Positions 35,654 to 43,085 of a stretch of 47,077 nt of DNA are shown piece by piece. How positions within the stretch are numbered: position 1 is the stretch's first letter; every line of letters begins with the position of its first letter. The position numbers and the translations under genes were made by a program. Source of the DNA: an uncultured Prevotellaceae bacterium (GTDB taxonomy: Bacteria > Bacteroidota > Bacteroidia > Bacteroidales > Bacteroidaceae); assembly GCA_902761905.1 (NCBI GenBank), contig CACWMK010000016.1:1-47077 (forward strand), written 5' to 3'. The notes beneath the pieces were generated by a model. That model worked only from the letters and a program-made list of their open reading frames with translations, ran no database searches and was not told the DNA's origin.

Positions 35654-36343
35654 ATGAAAAAGATTGTTGTACTTACAGGTGCCGGTATGTCGGTAGAAAG
35701 CGGACTTAAGACATTCCGCGATGCCGATGGTCTTTGGGAGAATTATCCAGTTCAGAAAGTAGCTACTCACGAGGGTTGGCTAGCCGACCCCACGCTCGTA
35801 ACCAACTTCTACAATATGCTCCGCAAGAAGTGCTGGGGCGTAAAGCCTAACGAGGGGCACCGCCTGGTGGCCGAACTCGAGAAGAACTATGACGTAACGG
35901 TGGTAACACAGAATGTAGACAACCTGCACGAGATGGCTGGTTCGTCAAAAGTTATTCACCTGCACGGCGAACTGATGAAGGTATGCTCCAGTCGCGATGT
36001 CGACGACCCACGCTACCAGATCCAGCTTACTCCCGACAACTGCGAGATAGAGCCTGGCACCAAGGCTGGCGATGGCTCACTGCTCCGTCCGTTTATAGTA
36101 TTCTTTGGCGAGGCTGTGCCTAACATCACCATAGCCGCCGAAGAGGTGCAAGAGGCTGATATTCTGATAATTATCGGCACATCACTGGTGGTTTACCCAG
36201 CCGCAGGACTCATGCATTATGCCAAGCCCGACGCCCCAATCTATCTCATCGACCCTAACCCAATAAATGTTGGAGGCAGGGTAACACAGATTCAGAAAGG
36301 TGCCAGCGAAGGCATGAAGGAACTGATGGAGATACTTAAGTAA
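35654..36343 (+). CDS. cobB: NAD-dependent protein deacylase (sirtuin, CobB-like)
   Basis: A 229-residue sirtuin that removes acyl groups from lysines using NAD+. Visible: GAGMSVESGLKTFRD (about 9-23), QNVDNLHEMAG (86-96), the catalytic His104 in HLHGE, and GTSLVVYPAAG. Two oddities. The zinc module between HLHGE and LRPFIVFFGE keeps only Cys111 and Cys130 instead of the usual four cysteines. In the acyl-pocket helix FYNMLRKK, Tyr53 is kept, but the Arg three residues on (in E. coli CobB, Tyr92/Arg95) is Leu56, with Arg57 next; this could weaken desuccinylase activity. It is a single gene between its own promoter and a two-way terminator. Confidence 0.92.
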   Translation: MKKIVVLTGAGMSVESGLKTFRDADGLWENYPVQKVATHEGWLADPTLVTNFYNMLRKKCWGVKPNEGHRLVAELEKNYDVTVVTQNVDNLHEMAGSSKVIHLHGELMKVCSSRDVDDPRYQIQLTPDNCEIEPGTKAGDGSLLRPFIVFFGEAVPNITIAAEEVQEADILIIIGTSLVVYPAAGLMHYAKPDAPIYLIDPNPINVGGRVTQIQKGASEGMKELMEILK

Positions 36344-36381
36344 AGAATAATCCCGCCGATTTGGCGGGATTTATTCTTTTT
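36343..36381. terminator. Two-way terminator between cobB and ispG
   Basis: A near-perfect stem, AAGAATAATCCCGCC with GGCGGGATTTATTCTT, loop GATTT, followed by TTTT on the plus strand and preceded by an A-rich run for the minus strand. It overlaps the stop of cobB and ends right at the stop of ispG (36380), serving both convergent genes. Confidence 0.88.
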
Positions 36382-37753
36382 ATCCTCTATCCTTACGGAT
36401 AAGCTCCAGTAGTTTTTCTACGGCCTCTTCCTCTGGGATATTCTTTTCTACACACACCTTAGCCTTGTAGAGCGAAATCTTTCCACGGCCAGCTCCCACA
36501 TAACCATAGTCAGCATCGGCCATCTCGCCAGGACCATTCACAATACAACCCATGATACCTATCTTAAGTCCTACCAGATCCTTGGTGGCAGCTTTAATCT
36601 TGGCGATAGTCTCCTGCAGATTGTAGAGTGTACGTCCGCATCCAGGACATGAGATATACTCTGTCTTGGTAAACTTGATACGGGCGGCCTGTAGAATGGC
36701 GTCAGAAAGCTCTATGAGCTTTTCAATTGAAAATTGAGAATTGACAATTGATAATTTATGGGCTTTCTTATCGATCAGCAGGGCACCTACGGCCATGGCG
36801 GCTTTCAGCTGCAGAGTCTCCCAGTCTGGGGCGTCAACTTCCAGAGTGATGGTATCATCCTTGATGCTGGCCTCAGCCTTTTCGCGCAGAGCAGTGCACT
36901 CTGGTATCATATCCACCAGTTTGCGAGCCACAGGTATCTCGCACTCAGGCTCCTCCGACAGCGATACACGGATGGTATCGCCGATACCCTCAGTCAACAG
37001 GGCTCCGATACCTACAGCACTCTTTATGCGTCCGTCTTCGCCCTCACCAGCCTCAGTCACACCCAGGTGCAGTGGGTAGTGCATATCTTCCTTATCCATC
37101 GTCTCAACCAGCAGTCGCATGGTGGTTACCATCACCACTGTGTTCGATGCCTTGATACTTATCACCACATCGTTGAAGTTCTCGCGACGGAATATGCGCA
37201 GAAACTCCATACAACTCTCTACGATACCCTCTGGGGTGTCGCCATAGCGGCTCATTATGCGGTCCGACAGCGAACCATGGTTCACTCCGATACGAACGGC
37301 TGTGTGGTGCTCCTTACAGATATTTAGGAATGGTACAAGCTGCTTCTCGATTTTCTGCAACTCAGCGGCATATTCCTCATCAGTATACTCCAGATGCTTG
37401 AACGTGCGACCCGGGTCAACGTAGTTACCTGGGTTGATGCGCACCTTTTCGCAGTACAGTGCAGCCACATCGGCAGTGTGGGCAGTAAAGTGCACATCGG
37501 CCACCAATGGGGCATTATACCCATCAGCCTTCAACTGGGCTGAGATGTTCTTCATGTTCTCTGCCTCGCGAGTGCCCTGCGTGGTGAAACGTACCAACTC
37601 GCCACCAGCGTCGATGATACGTTTGGCCTGAGCCACACATCCTTCTGTATTATTGGTATCTACCGTACCCATCGACTGGATGCGGATAGGATTCTGTCCA
37701 CCTATGCCGATACCACCCACACGGGCTTCGGATGACAATCTTCTTTTATACAT
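36380..37753 (-). CDS. ispG: 4-hydroxy-3-methylbut-2-enyl diphosphate synthase
   Basis: A 457-residue Fe-S enzyme of the MEP pathway, making HMBPP. The TIM barrel (about 1-270) includes IRIQSMGTVDTNNTE and VRIGVNHGSLSDRIM; the C-terminal [4Fe-4S] domain has Cys369 and Cys372 (SCPGCGRTLYNLQ) and Cys403 (GIMGCIVNGPGE). Sequence flavour matches the plant/Bacteroidota type with an inserted domain, but that insert is short: the protein lies between the two-domain form (about 370) and the large form (about 600). Residues about 334-343 (LSIVNSQFSI) are encoded by an AT-rich heptamer repeat inside the gene. Last gene of the rpoN-purE run, separated from purE by another heptamer array. Confidence 0.95.
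   Translation of the reverse strand: MYKRRLSSEARVGGIGIGGQNPIRIQSMGTVDTNNTEGCVAQAKRIIDAGGELVRFTTQGTREAENMKNISAQLKADGYNAPLVADVHFTAHTADVAALYCEKVRINPGNYVDPGRTFKHLEYTDEEYAAELQKIEKQLVPFLNICKEHHTAVRIGVNHGSLSDRIMSRYGDTPEGIVESCMEFLRIFRRENFNDVVISIKASNTVVMVTTMRLLVETMDKEDMHYPLHLGVTEAGEGEDGRIKSAVGIGALLTEGIGDTIRVSLSEEPECEIPVARKLVDMIPECTALREKAEASIKDDTITLEVDAPDWETLQLKAAMAVGALLIDKKAHKLSIVNSQFSIEKLIELSDAILQAARIKFTKTEYISCPGCGRTLYNLQETIAKIKAATKDLVGLKIGIMGCIVNGPGEMADADYGYVGAGRGKISLYKAKVCVEKNIPEEEAVEKLLELIRKDRG
36726..36753. repeat. Heptamer array inside ispG
   Basis: TTGAAAA, TTGAGAA, TTGACAA and TTGATAA follow one another with a 7-bp period inside the ispG reading frame, encoding about LSIVNSQFSI. Four units make 28 bp, so gain or loss of one unit would shift the frame. 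Confidence 0.88.
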
Positions 37754-37800
37754 TAAACATTAAACATTAAAGATTAAACATTAAAGATTAAATTAAACAT
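37751..37800. repeat. CATTAAA/GATTAAA heptamer array between purE and ispG
   Basis: Seven-base units CATTAAA or GATTAAA are repeated about six times, filling the whole gap from the ispG start codon to the purE stop codon. The same units, reversed, occur at 45343-45374. Confidence 0.92.
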
Positions 37801-38307
37801 TTAATTTGTTTTGAACTGGTACTTTACTGTGGCCAGTTCCTCGTTGGCCTTCTCGATCTTGATACGCAGATTGCCCTTGTACACAGCCAGTCGCTGAGCC
37901 AGGTCCTGATCGGCCAGAGCCATCATCTCGCAAGCCAGGATAGCTGCATTCTGGGCGCCATTCACGCCAACAGTAGCAACGGGTATTCCAGGAGGCATCT
38001 GGATTATCGACAGCATGGCATCCAGTCCGTCGAGCATACCCTTGATGGGCACACCTATCACAGGCAGGGTGGTCGATGCGGCAATCACACCAGGCAGTGC
38101 TGCAGCCATGCCAGCACCTGCAATGATAACCTTGATACCGCGATCCTTGGCGGTACGTGCAAACTCCTCTACAGCATCGGGAGTACGATGAGCCGAAAGG
38201 GCATTAACTTCAAAAGGCACCTGCATCTCGTCGAGCAGCTTGCAGGCTTTTTCCATGATGGGCAGATCGCTTGTGCTACCCATGATAATACTTACTAGTG
38301 GCTTCAT
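37801..38307 (-). CDS. purE: N5-carboxyaminoimidazole ribonucleotide mutase
   Basis: A 168-residue class I PurE, converting N5-CAIR to CAIR in purine synthesis. Family marks: SIIMGSTSDLPIMEKA at the N-terminus, the SAHRTPD loop with its catalytic His near residue 40, and GAGMAAALPGVIAA followed by PVIGVPIKGM. Length is normal. Flanked on both sides by heptamer repeats; it lies 39 bp after the PAP2-like gene. Confidence 0.96.
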   Translation of the reverse strand: MKPLVSIIMGSTSDLPIMEKACKLLDEMQVPFEVNALSAHRTPDAVEEFARTAKDRGIKVIIAGAGMAAALPGVIAASTTLPVIGVPIKGMLDGLDAMLSIIQMPPGIPVATVGVNGAQNAAILACEMMALADQDLAQRLAVYKGNLRIKIEKANEELATVKYQFKTN

Positions 38308-38317
38308 ATTTATTTTA

Positions 38318-38347
38318 ATTGATAATTGACAATTGATAGTTGACAGT
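38318..38347. repeat. TTGATAA/TTGACAA heptamer array between PAP2-like gene and purE
   Basis: TTGATAA, TTGACAA, TTGATAG and TTGACAG follow with a 7-bp period immediately next to the stop codon of the PAP2-like gene. Same family as the array inside ispG. Confidence 0.9.
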
Positions 38348-38967
38348 TATAGATAGAGCAGGCCTAGCACTGAGCAGATCACTCCTACCAAGAATCCGGC
38401 TACCACCTGCGATAGCGAGTGCTGGCGCAGTATCATACGGCTGGTACCCATCAGTCCTGCCAGAATCATCACCAGACACAACCACCACACGGGATTGAAC
38501 CCGAACAACTCGCCAAACACGAACAATGCTCCAGCCACACCGCCTATGGCCGATGTGTGGGTAGATATCTTCCACCACACGTTTATCAGTGCACATACTA
38601 TCTGTATGGCCAGTGCTGCCGACACGATGGTGCCCATAAAGTGTGGGATGTGCAGCATGTCCATGATGTAGACACAGAAGAAGTAGCACAGGATAGATAT
38701 GACATAGGGCACCATTCGCTTCTCCCTATGTCCCAGTTCTATCAGGTTCCAGCCGTTGTACTTGCGATACAGATGGATAAGCACCGTAGGCAACAGGATG
38801 GTGAAGAAATACACCAGCGTCAGCACCTGCAGCTTATATGCTGTAGGCATCAAACTAAGATAGCTCAGGAAGAACAGGGCCATCAGTCCCACTATAGGCA
38901 GATAGAATGGTGTGAACACCATACTAACCACACGTGCCGTCAAAATTATATTCTTTTCTCTGCTCAT
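38347..38967 (-). CDS. PAP2-like phosphatase family membrane protein
   Basis: A 206-residue inner-membrane protein with about six hydrophobic segments. It resembles the PAP2 superfamily (lipid phosphatases): a degenerate PSGH-like motif KISTHTSAIGG near residue 133 and SRMILRQHSLSQVVAG near 175, in which the usual final Asp is replaced by Gln while the catalytic-type His remains. Activity on undecaprenyl pyrophosphate or phosphatidate is possible but uncertain given the weak motifs. It overlaps the rpoN stop by 4 bp and precedes purE. Confidence 0.75.
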   Translation of the reverse strand: MSREKNIILTARVVSMVFTPFYLPIVGLMALFFLSYLSLMPTAYKLQVLTLVYFFTILLPTVLIHLYRKYNGWNLIELGHREKRMVPYVISILCYFFCVYIMDMLHIPHFMGTIVSAALAIQIVCALINVWWKISTHTSAIGGVAGALFVFGELFGFNPVWWLCLVMILAGLMGTSRMILRQHSLSQVVAGFLVGVICSVLGLLYL

Positions 38968-40478
38968 TTTCTTAGTCGTGCTATGGGTATACCCAACTGT
39001 TCGCGATATTTTGCCACTGTGCGACGTGCGATGGGGAATCCCTTTTCGGCCAACAGGTCCTTCAGTTGGTCGTCGCTCAGCGGTTTGCGCTTGTCCTCAG
39101 CATCCACCAGGTCGCGCAGGGCCGCCTTTATCTGTCGTGTGCTCAACTCCTCGCCGCTCTCAGTCACGTATCCGTCGCTGAAGAAGTGACGTAATGGAAA
39201 AGTTCCCCAACGAGTCTGAGCATACTTCGAGTTGCTCACTCGCGATACGGTCGATATATCGAGTCCGGATTTTTCAGCCACGTCTTTCAGTATCATCGGG
39301 CGGATCGATGCCTCGTCGCCATCCAGGAAGAACTGGCGCTGCAGCTGTATGATAGCCCTCATGGTTACACTCAGTGTGTGCCTGCGCACTTTTACAGCCT
39401 CGATAAATCCCTGTGCAGCATCCACCTTTTTCTTTATATATAGCAGTGCCTCCTTGGTCTGCTTGCTCATGTGCTCCTTGTTCTGCTGATACTCCTTCAT
39501 CGAGTCGACAAACGACTGCGACACCTTTAGCTCAGGCACTTCGCCGTTGTTCAGTGTGAATGTGATGGTGCCATCGTCCTGAGTGTCCACGATAAAGTCG
39601 GGCGTTATCTGCTGCATGCTGCGTCCTACCGTCTCGCCCAGCGATGCACCCGGACGTGGGTTCAGCTTCCTCAGTTCGTGAAACAGTGCCTCGGCCTGAG
39701 TATCGTTCAGCTTCAGGTCTTCCTGTATCTTGTCCCAGTGCTTGCGTGTAAAGGCCTCGAAGTAGTCGTTCACCACTCGCTCCATCAGGTCGCGCAACTT
39801 CGACGGGTCGCGTCGCTCTATCTGCAGCAGCAGACACTCTTGCAGCGATCGTGCGCCTATGCCGGCTGGGTCGAATGCCTGCAGTATCAGCAGCACGTGC
39901 TCTATCTCCTTCTCGCTGGCATCTATGTTGTGATAGATAGCCAACTCGTCGCTAACTATCGACAGGTCCTTGCGCAGCAGTCCGTCGTCGTCGAGCGATC
40001 CTATCAGATATTCTATTATGTCGCGCTCCTTGTCAGTCAGTTCCATCTCGCCCACCTGCTCTTTCAGCTGGTCGTAGAACGACTCTGTCTCGCCATACAC
40101 CATCTCCTCGCGATCCTCGCTATACGAGCTGCCACTCTGATACACAGGCAGATCCTCGTCGTCGCGGCCTATACCGTTCAGAGCCTCGTCGAGTGCACTC
40201 TGTCGCTCCTCTCGCTCTGTAGCAGTCTCAAAGTCCTCTGCCCCATCGGCATCGCTTCCACCGCCAAAGTCAGCCTCCTCTGTGGCTATGGTGTCGTCAT
40301 CATAGGGCGATTCGGTCTCAAGGGCAGGGTTATCGTTCATCTCAGTGTTGATACGGTCAACTAGCTGCGCCACTGGCAGTTCTATCAGCGACGATTGCAA
40401 CAGCTGCTGTTGAGAGAATGTCTGTCCCAGTTTCTGTTGCTGTAGTTGTTCCTGTATCTGTGTATTCTTAATGCTCAC
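38964..40478 (-). CDS. rpoN: RNA polymerase sigma-54 factor
   Basis: A 504-residue sigma-54. Region I is glutamine-rich (SQQQLLQSSLIELPVAQLV), region II is strongly acidic (about 55-130), then the core-binding region, the helix-turn-helix around KSGLDISTVSRV, and the C-terminal RpoN box ARRTVAKYRE at about 484-493. It directs core polymerase to -24/-12 promoters that need an AAA+ activator. No such activator is in the window. It overlaps both neighbours by 4 bp, so unknown protein, rpoN and PAP2-like gene form one coupled operon. Confidence 0.97.
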   Translation of the reverse strand: MSIKNTQIQEQLQQQKLGQTFSQQQLLQSSLIELPVAQLVDRINTEMNDNPALETESPYDDDTIATEEADFGGGSDADGAEDFETATEREERQSALDEALNGIGRDDEDLPVYQSGSSYSEDREEMVYGETESFYDQLKEQVGEMELTDKERDIIEYLIGSLDDDGLLRKDLSIVSDELAIYHNIDASEKEIEHVLLILQAFDPAGIGARSLQECLLLQIERRDPSKLRDLMERVVNDYFEAFTRKHWDKIQEDLKLNDTQAEALFHELRKLNPRPGASLGETVGRSMQQITPDFIVDTQDDGTITFTLNNGEVPELKVSQSFVDSMKEYQQNKEHMSKQTKEALLYIKKKVDAAQGFIEAVKVRRHTLSVTMRAIIQLQRQFFLDGDEASIRPMILKDVAEKSGLDISTVSRVSNSKYAQTRWGTFPLRHFFSDGYVTESGEELSTRQIKAALRDLVDAEDKRKPLSDDQLKDLLAEKGFPIARRTVAKYREQLGIPIARLRK

Positions 40479-41122
40479 TTGTAGTACTCCTTAAGTTGTT
40501 CGGCAAACGATGCCAGATCTTCAGGATTGGCATTGCCGTATCTGCGCCATATCAGCTGACAGGCCAGCACCAGTTCGCCCATCACCACATCCTTACGGTT
40601 TAGGTATGGATCGCAGTGCTGGAAAGCCTCCAGCGCCTCTACCACCTCTTGTGGTTTAACCTTTATCTGTTTGGCCAGCTCCTGCACCTCGGGCGTCTCC
40701 TCTACCATAGTGATAGGTGTCAGTCGGAAGTACAGGTCCAGTATCAGTGTCAGCATCACTGGCGTCAGCACACTGTCGGCCGATATCGGCTTGAAATCCT
40801 TCTCAAAACTCTCCTGGGTCTCCACGCCCTCGTAGAACTCGAGTGCATTGTTGAATCCCCACATCTCGCGCAACATGTTTACGGCTCGCTTCAGCTTTTT
40901 AGGGTTGTTGCCATACAGCTCCCAGAAGTACTCGATACGTGGTGTTTCAAGATTTGCTATCTGGCACATCTTGTTGAAGAGCACGTTGGGTGCAATGTGC
41001 AGCTCCATGCTCAAATCTACCATTTTCTTACTGTACATTGGCTTGATTCCAGCGGGCTTCTGCAGGTATATTTGCATCAACAGTAGCCAGTATTCATCCT
41101 GCCATTTTAAATTTTTTGCCAT
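40475..41122 (-). CDS. Conserved hypothetical protein coupled to rpoN
   Basis: A 215-residue soluble, mostly helical, acidic protein that I do not recognise. No signal peptide or membrane segment. Notable are the aromatic N-terminus WQDEYWLLLMQIYL, the LETPRIEYFWELYG stretch near 80, and a C-terminal half rich in charged helices. It overlaps the rpoN start by 4 bp (ATGA), is promoter-proximal, and could regulate or chaperone sigma-54, but nothing in the sequence proves this. Confidence 0.75.
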   Translation of the reverse strand: MAKNLKWQDEYWLLLMQIYLQKPAGIKPMYSKKMVDLSMELHIAPNVLFNKMCQIANLETPRIEYFWELYGNNPKKLKRAVNMLREMWGFNNALEFYEGVETQESFEKDFKPISADSVLTPVMLTLILDLYFRLTPITMVEETPEVQELAKQIKVKPQEVVEALEAFQHCDPYLNRKDVVMGELVLACQLIWRRYGNANPEDLASFAEQLKEYYK

Positions 41123-41137
41123 ATTATGCGCTATTTT

Positions 41138-41169
41138 TTTGCAAAAATAATGTTTTTTTCGTATATTTG
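41138..41169 (+). promoter_or_regulatory. Promoter of the histidine phosphatase gene
   Basis: TTTG (41138-41141), 20-bp spacer, TATATTTG (41162-41169). The leader holds AAGGAG a few bases before the ATG at 41191, an unusual Shine-Dalgarno-like sequence for this genome. The spacer contains the opposing -7 element at 41142-41149. Confidence 0.75.
41142..41149 (-). promoter_or_regulatory. -7 element upstream of the rpoN operon
   Basis: Minus-strand TATTTTTG, 20 bp before the start of the gene preceding rpoN. It lies inside the spacer of the opposing promoter, so the two cannot be occupied together. Confidence 0.55.
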
Positions 41170-41190
41170 CACCGAAAAGGAGAAAAAACT

Positions 41191-42498
41191 ATGCGAAAAG
41201 TGATATTATTTGCCCTATGGGCACTATCATCGGCCTATGTTTGCGCCCAAAACGTGCGCGAGGAGTTGAGACACGATTTGCTTAAGGCAGGCAGTAACTA
41301 CTATGCTTATCAGGGGCCAACTAAAGCATTGACGCCAGCACCACATGGCTACGAACCGTTCTACATCAGTACCTATGCTCGTCACGGTTCGCGCTACCTC
41401 ATCAAGGCTAGCGAGTACGACTATCCGTACATTCAGTTGCAGAGAGCCTACGAGGCAGGCAAACTTTCCGAGTTGGGTCAGAAAACACTCAACCTGCTGG
41501 GATATCTGCGCGAGGACGCCATGGGCCGTTATGGCGACCTGACACCCCTAGGCGCCGTACAGCACCAGCAGATAGCACAGCGCATGTACGACCGGTTCCC
41601 CGAGGTGTTCAAGGACCGTGCTGTTATCGAGGCCAAGAGTACCATCGTCATCCGCTGCATCCTGTCTATGCAGAACGAACTGCTGCAGCTGGCCAAGAAC
41701 AATCCTAAACTTATCTTCAATGCCGATGCCTCTGAACACGACATGTACTATATGAATCTGCAGGATTCGGCTCTGTACAGGCAGCGCTACTCCAAGCAGA
41801 CTCAGAAGGTCTACAAGGACTTCTGTGCCAAGTACGAGGTGCACAAGTCCGCCATGGCCAAATTGTTCAACGACACGGCCTATTATAATCGCGAGGTCGA
41901 CGCCTTCGAACTCAACAAGTCTATCTTCAAGATTGCGTCGAGCGTGCAAGGCACTGAGATGCGCAATGTGTTCAACCTCTTCGATGTGTATACCGACGAC
42001 GAGCTGTACAACAACTGGCTACAGGCCAATGCCTTCTGGTATCTCAGCTTTGGTCACAACCCTTACAATGGCGGCCACCAGCCTTTCACCCAGCGCAACC
42101 TGCTTAAGCGTATCATCGAGGATGCAGATAGCTGCATAATCCGTCCCAACCCAGGTGCCACACTGCGATTCGGCCACGAGACTATCATCCTGCCGCTGGC
42201 TTGCCTGTTAGACCTTAACGGCTATGGCCGCGAGATGCACGACCTGGAGACACTCGATACCGACGGATGGATCAACTTCGAGGTGTTCCCCATGGCGGCC
42301 AACATCCAGTTTGTGTTCTATCGCAAAAGCGATAACGATACCGACATATTGCTCAAGGTGCTGCTCAACGAGAACGAGGCCCGTCTGCCCATACCTACCG
42401 ATATGGCACCATACTATCACTATCGCGACTTCCGCGAGTTTTACGTAAGGAAACTACAAAAATATGAGATTGAGCGCGCAGCTCAGGGTATAGACTAG
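41191..42498 (+). CDS. MINPP-like histidine phosphatase (phytase candidate)
   Basis: A 435-residue exported branch-2 histidine phosphatase. The signal peptide ends YVCA-QNV. The catalytic motif is RHGSR (Arg64, His65, Arg68) and the proton-donor region is GHET (His329, Glu330), resembling the His-x-Glu variant of multiple inositol polyphosphate phosphatases rather than the His-Asp of classical acid phosphatases. The Bacteroides enzyme of this type cleaves phytate; that substrate is inferred here. An in-frame Met at 41116 would put the promoter inside the gene, so I start at 41191. Its stop codon overlaps the nrdG stop in the palindrome CTAG. Confidence 0.88.
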   Translation: MRKVILFALWALSSAYVCAQNVREELRHDLLKAGSNYYAYQGPTKALTPAPHGYEPFYISTYARHGSRYLIKASEYDYPYIQLQRAYEAGKLSELGQKTLNLLGYLREDAMGRYGDLTPLGAVQHQQIAQRMYDRFPEVFKDRAVIEAKSTIVIRCILSMQNELLQLAKNNPKLIFNADASEHDMYYMNLQDSALYRQRYSKQTQKVYKDFCAKYEVHKSAMAKLFNDTAYYNREVDAFELNKSIFKIASSVQGTEMRNVFNLFDVYTDDELYNNWLQANAFWYLSFGHNPYNGGHQPFTQRNLLKRIIEDADSCIIRPNPGATLRFGHETIILPLACLLDLNGYGREMHDLETLDTDGWINFEVFPMAANIQFVFYRKSDNDTDILLKVLLNENEARLPIPTDMAPYYHYRDFREFYVRKLQKYEIERAAQGID

Positions 42499-42992
42499 AT
42501 GGTTACATCCGGCTGCCACAATACCACGTGCCCCTCGTAAAGCGATGCGGGCACGTTTATTATGCGCTGGTTCGAGCTGCCACGAAACAGCAGGTCGGGG
42601 TCTTTCAGTCGTTCTACGAATGGGCCGTCCACCAGCACATCCAGTTCGTACAGCAGTTCGCGCTGTGCTCGTGTTATCAGGGTTTCGTATGTAAATCCCG
42701 TATAGCACCATATATCCTTGTTGGTACGGTTGTGTATGGCGCGAGCCAGTTCGGCAAATCCGTCGCACTGATACATAGGGTCACCACCCGAGAAGGTGAC
42801 GTTGGCATAGGGATCGGCCTCGATTATCTTCATCAGCTGCTCAGTGCTCATCTCGCGCCCGCCGCCAAAGTCCCACGACTGCGGATTATGGCAGCCAGGA
42901 CACTGATGCCTGCACCCAGCACAATAGATGGATGTCCGGAATCCCGGCCCATCCACCATTGTATCCTCGATAATATCCAATACCCTGATCAT
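42495..42992 (-). CDS. nrdG: Anaerobic ribonucleotide reductase activating protein
   Basis: A 165-residue radical-SAM activase that installs the glycyl radical on NrdD. The cluster motif is CAGCRHQCPGC near residues 24-34, with the SAM-binding TFSGGDPM near 67. Length is typical for NrdG. It follows nrdD on the same strand with a 93-bp gap containing the ACGGATTAT palindromic element. It ends tail-to-tail with the histidine phosphatase. Confidence 0.95.
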   Translation of the reverse strand: MIRVLDIIEDTMVDGPGFRTSIYCAGCRHQCPGCHNPQSWDFGGGREMSTEQLMKIIEADPYANVTFSGGDPMYQCDGFAELARAIHNRTNKDIWCYTGFTYETLITRAQRELLYELDVLVDGPFVERLKDPDLLFRGSSNQRIINVPASLYEGHVVLWQPDVTI

Positions 42993-43004
42993 ATTCTCTT
43001 TTTA

Positions 43005-43078
43005 CCTACGGATTGTACGGATTATACGAATTAATTATTCTGTAAAGAAAAATCTGTAAAATCCGTATAATCCGTAGG
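43005..43078. repeat. ACGGATTAT palindromic element, copy B
   Basis: Arms at 43005-43023 and 43060-43078 are complementary at 18 of 19 positions and nearly identical to those of copy A (8032-8104). The centres differ. It lies between nrdD and nrdG, within an operon, as copy A lies between the AAA and DUF4435 genes. Confidence 0.9.
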
Positions 43079-43085
43079 CCGTATA

